A stretch of 64,000 bases of DNA from Belliella kenyensis (lineage in GTDB: Bacteria > Bacteroidota > Bacteroidia > Cytophagales > Cyclobacteriaceae), in the NCBI RefSeq assembly GCF_022549675.1, contig NZ_JAKZGR010000003.1, positions 310,001 through 374,000 of the forward strand, read 5' to 3'. Made by a program: the position numbers and the translations under genes. Shown piece by piece: positions 1 to 5,344 of the stretch (position 1 is its first letter; every line of letters begins with the position of its first letter). The notes under the pieces were generated by a model, which saw only the letters and a program-made list of their open reading frames with translations, did no database searches and was not told where the DNA came from.

Positions 1-137
1 ACTTTGTACCCGAAGGCTTTTTGGCTCAGTTGCTTAGAGTCCCGCATGTGCGGGATTAATCATAGGGTCCTAGGTTCAAGTCCCGTACGTACGGGAGGAG
101 CTAATGAGAAAAAGAGGTCAGAAACGACCTCTTTTTT
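1..137 (+). repeat. tRNA-like cassette repeat, copy A (5' half, 3' half, terminator)
   Basis: Bases 1-55 nearly duplicate 2999-3055, the 3' end of the GIY-YIG gene, and include the D-arm-like string GGCTCAGTTGCTTAGAG. A hairpin TCCCGC/GCGGGA follows at 38-53. A T-arm-like string, GGTTCAAGTCC, lies at 73-83, then a palindrome CCCGTACGTACGGG at 82-95 that runs into GGAGGAGC. An intrinsic terminator follows, with stem AAGAGGTC (112-119) pairing with GACCTCTT (126-133) and then a T run. The order D-arm, stem-loop, T-arm resembles a decayed tRNA, but there is no proper acceptor stem or CCA, so this is not called as a tRNA. The 3' half matches the copies near 750, 1710 and 2690. Confidence 0.6.
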
Positions 138-214
138 GTTTTTATACCCATTAAAAACCTCGAAGTTTTTTGGTTGTAAGTTTTTTAAAAAAAAGTGAAA
201 TTTAAGCTGACGAA

Positions 215-406
215 TCAACCTTGACCACGCTTATACGAAATAGTTGGTGGTACATCAAATGGGTCAATCTCCACGATTTCACCATTTCTCACGACAACCA
301 ATGGACTATTCTTGGCTTTTTTGAATTCCACTAGCTTGCGATAAGCTTCCTCTAGCCCCTTTACTATTTTGTCTCTTTCCTCTTTTAGTTGGTCTTTAGT
401 CTCCAT
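215..406 (-). CDS. Small partner protein of a zeta-type toxin (putative antitoxin)
   Basis: The gene encodes 63 residues: a charged coiled-coil-like N-terminus (residues 1-30, rich in Glu and Lys), then a short segment LVVVRNGEIVEIDPF. Small proteins of this kind (a helix followed by a SPLVV..GxIVxI segment) are, from memory, the usual neighbours of short zeta-like toxins in Bacteroidota, so an antitoxin role is inferred. It starts inside the end of the truncated zeta reading frame (385-594), overlapping by 22 bases in another frame. The partner is broken, so the gene may now be an orphan antitoxin. No homology search was possible. Confidence 0.5.
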   Translation of the reverse strand: METKDQLKEERDKIVKGLEEAYRKLVEFKKAKNSPLVVVRNGEIVEIDPFDVPPTISYKRGQG

Positions 407-594
407 AATATTCTTTTCAACATAAACCTTCCTGCTTCAATACCAGCTTTTTCTGGTCGGAAAGGAGAGATTCCTTTTGCAATTTCATCCGCGTTTACAA
501 ATTCTTTACAGTCCAAGATTTCAGGCAAAATTGTATAGGAAGCAGTAGTTTTACCTGCACCATTACAACCTGCTATAATGTAAAGTTTCTTCAT
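385..594 (-). pseudogene. Truncated zeta-toxin-like P-loop kinase
   Basis: The first ~60 residues match the N-terminus of zeta-type toxins: a beta strand and Walker A loop GCNGAGKTT (residues 9-17), then EFVNADEIAKG, whose Asp is the expected catalytic base, then a helix GIEAGRFMLKRI. The reading frame then ends after LWRLKTN, at 69 residues, where family members run to roughly 190. The missing part would hold the substrate-binding arginines and the lid, so the product cannot be an active kinase. The break lies exactly where the next gene starts, which suggests a deletion that joined the toxin stump to its partner gene. Confidence 0.7.
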
Positions 595-606
595 TCAATA
601 CAAATA

Positions 607-857
607 TACACTTTACTATCTAATCATCATTTTATCCAACCCATTAAGATAATATTGGACCGATTACTTCTTGCAATCTTGCTGAGTAAGAGTATTATTT
701 ACTAAACTCCTTTATTTTTTCTTTTAAAACCAAAAATACTCTACTCCGGTTGCAACTATCGTTGATAGGGGGAGCAAAAGCGGTCATTTGGCCACTTTTT
801 TTGTTTTATACGCTTTAATTTTAATTTAAGGAAGTTTTTTTGGTTGCGTTTCTGTTT
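607..857 (+). repeat. Cassette repeat, copy B
   Basis: This intergenic stretch has no gene. Its left part (607-740) resembles the left part of copy C: both carry ATCATTTTA.CC, then CGATTACTTCTT.CAAT, then TTTTAAAACCAAAA. The core at 741-775 reads ACTCCGGTTGCAAC, a small hairpin CTATC-GTT-GATAG, and GGGGGAGC. A terminator-like hairpin follows (stem around AGCGGTC/GGCCACT with one mismatch, 778-796, then T7). Bases ~803-852 after it also resemble the sequence after copy A (both have GTTTT.ATAC and GAAGTTTTTTTGGTTG), so the repeat extends beyond the terminator. Confidence 0.6.
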
Positions 858-892
858 TTTTGACTGAATATAATTTCATAGTATATTTGATT

Positions 893-1087
893 ATGCAAAA
901 ATTAGATAGAACGTATAGCACATCAGGTAATCTTTTTCAAAAAAAGGAAGAGATTGTTCATTATTTGGGAATGAGCAAAGAAGAAATTGCTAAGGTTTTC
1001 GCCTATTTAAATAGTGTTTCCTTTGATTATGCTTTGGGTGATCCTCCCAAAATGGACAAAAAAGCATTTTCAATGCGTAAAAATTAG
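893..1087 (+). CDS. Small protein upstream of a nucleotidyltransferase (TA-like pair)
   Basis: The protein has about 65 residues if translation starts at the ATG at 893; an in-frame TTG at 860 would add 11 residues. It is basic and helical in appearance, with a segment KKEEIVHYLGMSKEEIAKVFAY. It ends 2 bases before the next gene, so the two are surely co-transcribed. The family is not recognised. The pairing with a GGYSVIYHG-type nucleotidyltransferase suggests a toxin-antitoxin-like module. The first ~20 residues read from 870 resemble a GIY-YIG N-terminus (VYLIMQKLDRTYS against LYILYSPKFDKFYIG), which may be a relic of a gene the cassette once held; this is weak. Confidence 0.5.
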   Translation: MQKLDRTYSTSGNLFQKKEEIVHYLGMSKEEIAKVFAYLNSVSFDYALGDPPKMDKKAFSMRKN

Positions 1088-1089
1088 TC

Positions 1090-1548
1090 ATGGGAAATGT
1101 TTTTAATCCTGATTTTCAAGAATTTTTATTGGCGCTGAATAAAAATGAAGTCAATTATGTCTTAGTAGGTGGCTATTCTGTTATCTATCATGGGTTCCCA
1201 AGAACAACGGGAGATTTAGATTTATTTGTTGAAGTTTCGAAAAGCAATTACCAAAAATTGGTTAAGGCATTTGAACAATTTCAAATGCCTATTTTTGACA
1301 TGACAGAAGATTCCTTTCTATATCAATCTGAAATAAATGTATATACATTTGGAAGACCTCCTGTATGTATAGAGATTTTAAAAGAAATCACAGGATTTAC
1401 TTTTCAAGAAATAAATGTTAATGCGTTAAATACAATATTTGAAGAAATACCAATGAAAGTAATTCATTTAAATGACTTAAAACGAAATAAGCAAATGAGT
1501 GGTCGTAATAAAGATTTAAACGACTTGGAAAATCTTTCGAAACTATAA
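1090..1548 (+). CDS. Nucleotidyltransferase of the DUF6036/AbiEii-like type
   Basis: The 152-residue protein carries the nucleotidyltransferase signature GGYSVIYHGFPRTTGDLDLF (residues ~28-47). The GG loop binds the nucleotide phosphate and the DLD acidic pair should hold magnesium. The C-terminal part (VIHLNDLKRNKQMSGRNKDL) is the usual end of this family. Such proteins act as one half of nucleotidyltransferase-type toxin-antitoxin or abortive-infection pairs, and the small gene 2 bases upstream is the likely other half. The assignment to the superfamily is firm; whether this is toxin or antitoxin cannot be decided here. Confidence 0.75.
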   Translation: MGNVFNPDFQEFLLALNKNEVNYVLVGGYSVIYHGFPRTTGDLDLFVEVSKSNYQKLVKAFEQFQMPIFDMTEDSFLYQSEINVYTFGRPPVCIEILKEITGFTFQEINVNALNTIFEEIPMKVIHLNDLKRNKQMSGRNKDLNDLENLSKL

Positions 1549-1555
1549 TTTTATC

Positions 1556-1760
1556 CACTCTACTGTTTAAATATCATTTTACCCAATCTTTGAAGATTCA
1601 TTATTTGTTTCGATTACTTCTTACAATTTTTTTCTAAATGAAGGTATCACTTAGTTAATTCCTAGATTACCTTTTTTAAAACCAAAATCCCCCTAATCCG
1701 GTTTCAACTCCGGTTGATAGGAGGAGCAAAAGCCTTGCAACAATGCAAGGCTTTTTTGTT
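1556..1760 (+). repeat. Cassette repeat, copy C
   Basis: No gene is visible here. The left part (1556-1685) resembles copy B (ATCATTTTACCCAA, CGATTACTTCTTACAAT, AAAACCAAAATCC). The core at 1696-1727 holds CCGG-TTTCAACT-CCGG, which folds as a 4-bp T-arm with an 8-base loop, followed by TTGATAGGAGGAGC. A perfect terminator follows: AAAGCCTTGCA pairs with TGCAAGGCTTT around an ACAA loop (1728-1755) and then TTTT. It separates the nucleotidyltransferase pair from the Fic gene. Confidence 0.65.
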
Positions 1761-1838
1761 TAAGGCAACTCTAGAAACCATTTATTTTTTTCAATACAAT
1801 AGTTGACTAACTTAGTCTTTTATTGAGCTGTAATAGTG

Positions 1839-2624
1839 ATGAACAAACAACTACTAATTTTAAGCAATGATTTAATTTCAGAATACCTGGAAAAAGCACC
1901 GCAAGGTTTAAATCTTGCTTTTGAAGCATTAAAAGATGCCGAAATTTCAACAGATAGCTTTAGTTTTTACACCTCCGTATCCTCCGTATACAGTAGCAAA
2001 ATAGAAGGGGAAGCCATCGAATTGGACAGCTACATCAAGCACAAAAAATTCGGGATAGAATTTTCACCAGATTACACCAGAAAAATAGATGATCTTTACG
2101 ATGCCTACAGCTTTGCAAAGGTCAATGAGCTCAATGAAGAAACCATTGCCCAAGCCCATTCATTGCTTAGCAAAAATATCCTAACTAAAAACAGGCAAGG
2201 AAAGTACCGCACACAAAACATGTATGTCTCCACTCCTGATGGCCGTATTGAATATGTAGCGGCCTCACCATTTGAATTAGAGGCAGAAATAGAAAAGTTT
2301 TATACTGATCTGACGCTACTACTCAAAACAAAACTATCTATCGAAGAAGCTTTTTTTTATGCCTCAATGATTCATTTGGTTTTTGTCAAAATACATCCTT
2401 GGAATGATGGAAACGGCAGAAGTGCTAGATTAATAGAAAAATGGTTTTTAGCAGAAAAGTTAGGGGATAAGGCCTGGTTTATACAGAGTGAAAAAATGTA
2501 TTATGACCAACATCAAACCTACTACTCAAATATCAGACTTTTAGGCTTAGAATACGCTACCTTGGATTATACTAAAGCACTTCCTTTTTTGCTGATGCTG
2601 CCGTCTTCTGTTTTAAAGGAATAG
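1839..2624 (+). CDS. Fic-domain protein (protein adenylyltransferase)
   Basis: The 261-residue protein has the full Fic active-site motif HPWNDGNGRSAR around residue 186, in a helix-rich core. Fic enzymes transfer AMP or related groups to a Ser, Thr or Tyr of a target protein; His is the general base and the Asn/Asp and GNGR loop hold the nucleotide phosphates. An SSKIEGE segment near residues 52-58 fits the N-terminal auto-inhibitory helix (S/TxxxE) of class II Fic proteins, so it may need no separate antitoxin. A GTG directly precedes the chosen ATG. It stands alone between repeat copies C and D. The target is unknown. Confidence 0.85.
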   Translation: MNKQLLILSNDLISEYLEKAPQGLNLAFEALKDAEISTDSFSFYTSVSSVYSSKIEGEAIELDSYIKHKKFGIEFSPDYTRKIDDLYDAYSFAKVNELNEETIAQAHSLLSKNILTKNRQGKYRTQNMYVSTPDGRIEYVAASPFELEAEIEKFYTDLTLLLKTKLSIEEAFFYASMIHLVFVKIHPWNDGNGRSARLIEKWFLAEKLGDKAWFIQSEKMYYDQHQTYYSNIRLLGLEYATLDYTKALPFLLMLPSSVLKE

Positions 2625-2659
2625 AAAAAACCTAAATGATTTCCTTGAAAACTTCCATC

Positions 2660-2735
2660 AAGGTCAAAAATACTCTACTCCGGTTGCAACTATCGTTGAT
2701 AGGAGGAGCATAACCTTAGAGAAATCTGAGGTTTT
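2660..2735 (+). repeat. Cassette repeat, copy D (short form)
   Basis: Only the core and terminator are present: CAAAAATACTCTACTCCGG, TTGCAAC, hairpin CTATC-GTT-GATAG, then GGAGGAGC (to 2708), almost identical to copy B. The terminator stem is AACCTTAGA-GAAA-TCTGAGGTT (2712-2733) followed by TTTT. It sits between the Fic gene and the GIY-YIG gene, only 13 bases before the latter's start. Confidence 0.65.
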
Positions 2736-2748
2736 TTCATTTCAAGAA

Positions 2749-3057
2749 GTGGATTTTTACTTATACATATTATATTCTCCTAAATTTGACAAGTTCTACA
2801 TTGGATACTCAGCTGATCTTTGGATAAGATTAGATCAACACAATTCAGGTACCTTTCATAAGTTTACCTCAAGTTATAGACCATGGGGACTTTCAGCAGT
2901 TTTTAAAATTGGAAGAGACAGGAGTTTGGCCATGAAAATGGAGAAATTCATAAAGAAACAAAAATCAAGGAGTTTGCTTGAAAAGTTAATAGATGTCAAC
3001 TTTGTACCCGAAGGCTTTTTGGCTCAGTTGGTTAGAGTCCCGCACGTGCGGGATTAA
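2749..3057 (+). CDS. GIY-YIG family endonuclease (URI type)
   Basis: The 102-residue protein starts with GTG and has LYILYS and FYIGYS, the two strands of the GIY-YIG fold, then an arginine helix (LWIRLDQHNSG) and the metal-binding Glu in MEKFIKKQKSR. These single-domain nucleases are common in Bacteroidota; their role is poorly known, and mobility of adjacent DNA is a possibility. The last 17 residues, VPEGFLAQLVRVPHVRD, are not part of the fold. They are encoded by the tRNA-like repeat that also opens the window, so the gene runs into the repeat. Without the repeat the protein would end near residue 85. Confidence 0.8.
   Translation: MDFYLYILYSPKFDKFYIGYSADLWIRLDQHNSGTFHKFTSSYRPWGLSAVFKIGRDRSLAMKMEKFIKKQKSRSLLEKLIDVNFVPEGFLAQLVRVPHVRD
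2999..3055 (+). repeat. tRNA-like repeat, 5' half only
   Basis: This copy differs from bases 1-55 at only a few positions. It includes the D-arm-like GGCTCAGTTGGTTAGAG, closer to a true tRNA D-arm than copy A, and the stem TCCCGC-ACGT-GCGGGA. The 3' half is absent: the sequence after 3055 does not match. It forms the coding 3' end of the GIY-YIG gene and marks the right edge of the accessory strip. Confidence 0.65.
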
Positions 3058-3097
3058 GGTTTTAAAAATACCTAACACTTAATCTCAAACCACTGTA

Positions 3098-3562
3098 TCA
3101 AAACAATGCTTTTTCCATTTTGTAATTTATCAATTCTATTCCTTTTCTTTGGATGAAGTTCTCAGAGATTGTAGAAAAACCAACCTTTTGGAAAAATGGA
3201 CGTGCAGTTTTACTTACCTCCGCTGTGAGCTTTTTGTAACCTGATTCTTTAGCTTTTGATTCGACCAAGTCGTACAAATGTTTGGCGATACCTTGACCTT
3301 GATGAAGGTGATGTACAAAAAGAAAATCTATGTGATTGCCTCCAGCTACCGAGCAAAATCCAGTGATCTTTCCAGAAGAAATTGAAACTAAGGTGAATTG
3401 GTTATTGATTACATCAAGCCATCTTTGATGATTTTCAATACTGGAAGTCCAAGCTTTGATTTGAGAATTGTCATAATCTGCATGGCAAATGTTCTCAATA
3501 GTGTTTACAAACAGCTTTCTAATTTCATCCAAATCATGAATGTCTGCTAACCTTGTATTCAT
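3098..3562 (-). CDS. GNAT-family N-acetyltransferase
   Basis: About 154 residues. The acetyl-CoA loop is visible as HHLHQGQGIAKHLYDL (the Q/RxxGxG/A motif), preceded by the strand IDFLFV and followed by the family's C-terminal pattern ARPFFQKVGFS. GNAT enzymes transfer an acetyl group from acetyl-CoA to an amine; the acceptor is unknown. The start at 3562 is preferred over the in-frame TTG at 3574 because its ATG overlaps the TGA of the upstream DinB gene (ATGA), implying translational coupling. Confidence 0.8.
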   Translation of the reverse strand: MNTRLADIHDLDEIRKLFVNTIENICHADYDNSQIKAWTSSIENHQRWLDVINNQFTLVSISSGKITGFCSVAGGNHIDFLFVHHLHQGQGIAKHLYDLVESKAKESGYKKLTAEVSKTARPFFQKVGFSTISENFIQRKGIELINYKMEKALF

Positions 3563-4002
3563 CTCTTGTACCAAATAAAATCAGTGCTGATAGGTTCTAT
3601 TTTACAAGCTCTTAATTCGGACGTAATTTGAGCCCGGTGGTAGGTTGAGTGATTTATGATGTGGAATAGGATGTATTTCACATTATTGCTAAAAGCTTGA
3701 CCACTTGAGTTTTTGTAATCAATAACTCTCAGAAGATCGAATGCTTCTAGTATTTCTTTAGATTGCTCAAAGTTTGCTTGATCAAGGTTCTTGAAATCAT
3801 TAAGATCTTGTATTTGCCAAACTCCAAAAGGTTTTTGCCTTGGGTTGATCCTATTGTTCCATATCTGATGTGCATTGAGTATGTGGCTGAATAGTTCCAA
3901 AGCTTTTCCAGATAGCTCGTGATGCTCATGATTGAAAATTTTTATCAATTTTTGATTGGTGTGGAAGTTATATTCGAATAGTTCGATGAAGAAGTCTTTC
4001 AT
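3559..4002 (-). CDS. DinB-like four-helix protein
   Basis: The 147-residue protein has the helical bundle pattern of the DinB/YfiT superfamily, with the metal-ligand histidines in LNAHQIW (helix 2) and INHSTYHRAQ (helix 4). Family members bind a divalent metal and include thiol-dependent transferases; the substrate here is unknown. It is the first gene of a two-gene operon with the acetyltransferase, overlapping it by four bases. Confidence 0.8.
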   Translation of the reverse strand: MKDFFIELFEYNFHTNQKLIKIFNHEHHELSGKALELFSHILNAHQIWNNRINPRQKPFGVWQIQDLNDFKNLDQANFEQSKEILEAFDLLRVIDYKNSSGQAFSNNVKYILFHIINHSTYHRAQITSELRACKIEPISTDFIWYKR

Positions 4003-4072
4003 GATATTATCGTTTCAAATAAAATATAATGTATAATCACAATGATGCCACTAACCAAGCCATATTTGGGGC

Positions 4073-4135
4073 TATCAATATCCAGATATTAATTGATACC
4101 TGTCCGATGTAGCGGGCTGGATCCGTCTAGACGGA
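4073..4135. repeat. Palindromes in an intergenic gap
   Basis: The 277-base gap 4003-4279 has no gene. It holds an inverted repeat TATCAAT/ATTGATA (4073-4098) and a 14-base perfect palindrome TCCGTCTAGACGGA (4122-4135). A third element, TGTCCG at 4101, echoes the palindrome's arm. These could be protein-binding sites or remains of a repeat; nothing further supports a function. Confidence 0.35.
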
Positions 4136-4279
4136 CAAGTTATTAGTTGATACTAATCTCGAAGTAATTTTTTATTTGAATGTAATACTTCTTCTTGAGT
4201 AAAAGTGGATATACACCTGGAATATTTACCCATCCAAACAACAAATATATTTCAAGGAAAAATCTTCAAATCAAATAAC

Positions 4280-5323
4280 TTATTTTGATATTTTCATTGC
4301 TTCTACCCCTTTAAAAGTAAGTTTAATCGGGTTGATTTTTCCTTGAGCATCAAAATTCATTGGTTCCAGACATACTATCCTATGGTTTTGGTCTGTCTCG
4401 GATAGTGGTCTTCTGTGATATACTATATAATAATTTTCTCCATCAGGATGAATCAAAACTGAATGGTGACCAGCTCCAGTGGCTACTTCTGGATCTTGCT
4501 CCAGTATAACTCCTTCGCGTTCAAATGGCCCAAATGGACTGTCCGCTATAGCATAAGCTACTTTGTAACCTGGACCAGTCCAGCCACCTTCTGACCACAT
4601 AAAGTAATATTTGCCATCTTTTTTGAACATAAATGGACCTTCTACATAATTTTTCGGAGTCACCTCTTTATGTAAACTTCCGTCTTCAAAAGGCTCTAAA
4701 CCTGTAAAATCTTCATTCAGCTTTACCACATTACAATGTCCCCAGCCTCCATAGTACATGTAGTAGGTGTCATCGTCTTCTTTGAAGATAAACTGGTCTA
4801 TAGGCTGCGCACCATCCCAAATCTCTTGAATCAAAGGTTTGCCAATGAGATCCTTGTATGGACCCTCGGGTTGGTCCGCGACTGCTACACCAATGCCACC
4901 AACTTCTCCTTCATGTACATCATTAGCTCCAAAGAAAAGGTAATATTTTCCATTCTTTTGGATTACACCAGGTGCCCACATCGCTTTTTCTGCCCACTTG
5001 ACTTCTTCTGATGTGAGAACCCTTTCATGTTTTTCCCAATCGACTAGATTTTTGGAAGAAAAGGCGTCAAAATGAAGCTGCTTTTCATATGGAGCTGAAT
5101 AAGTTGGGAAAATCCAGTAGGTATCTCCATATATGATAGCTTCTGGATCTGCATACCATCCCTCTATGATTGGGTTTCCCGACATTCTGGTATCTTGATT
5201 TTCAACGTCCACTTCTTCGGTTTTATTTTTTGAATCACAAGCTATGAGTAGAGATGAAGCAAGCGCACAGGTCAAGCCATACTGCCAAATGATTCGAGAT
5301 GTTTTTAAGGTTTTTAGGGGCAT
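4280..5323 (-). CDS. Glycoside hydrolase family 43-like lipoprotein
   Basis: The 347-residue protein starts with a lipoprotein signal (lipobox LLIAC, Cys29). The five-bladed propeller signature is visible: Asp59 in YADPEAI (general base), MWAPGVI, Asp176 in QPIDQFIF (pKa modulator) and Glu228 in YVEGPF (general acid). GH43 enzymes remove arabinose, xylose or related sugars by inversion; the substrate cannot be read from the sequence. It is the last gene of the PUL, 21 bases after a GH92 gene, so it probably trims a side chain from the mannose-containing target. It is likely anchored in an outer or periplasm-facing membrane leaflet. Confidence 0.8.
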   Translation of the reverse strand: MPLKTLKTSRIIWQYGLTCALASSLLIACDSKNKTEEVDVENQDTRMSGNPIIEGWYADPEAIIYGDTYWIFPTYSAPYEKQLHFDAFSSKNLVDWEKHERVLTSEEVKWAEKAMWAPGVIQKNGKYYLFFGANDVHEGEVGGIGVAVADQPEGPYKDLIGKPLIQEIWDGAQPIDQFIFKEDDDTYYMYYGGWGHCNVVKLNEDFTGLEPFEDGSLHKEVTPKNYVEGPFMFKKDGKYYFMWSEGGWTGPGYKVAYAIADSPFGPFEREGVILEQDPEVATGAGHHSVLIHPDGENYYIVYHRRPLSETDQNHRIVCLEPMNFDAQGKINPIKLTFKGVEAMKISK

Positions 5324-5344
5324 GAGTTATAAAGTTTAGGGATT

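Noticed and set aside
18-100. A tRNA gene at the start of the window
   Set aside because: D-arm-like and T-arm-like strings are present, but the acceptor ends do not pair, the anticodon stem has a 4-base loop and the CCA end is missing; it is a tRNA-like repeat.
1-3057. Classical integron
   Set aside because: No tyrosine integrase is present and the repeats lack attC-type R and L boxes; the likeness is in layout only.
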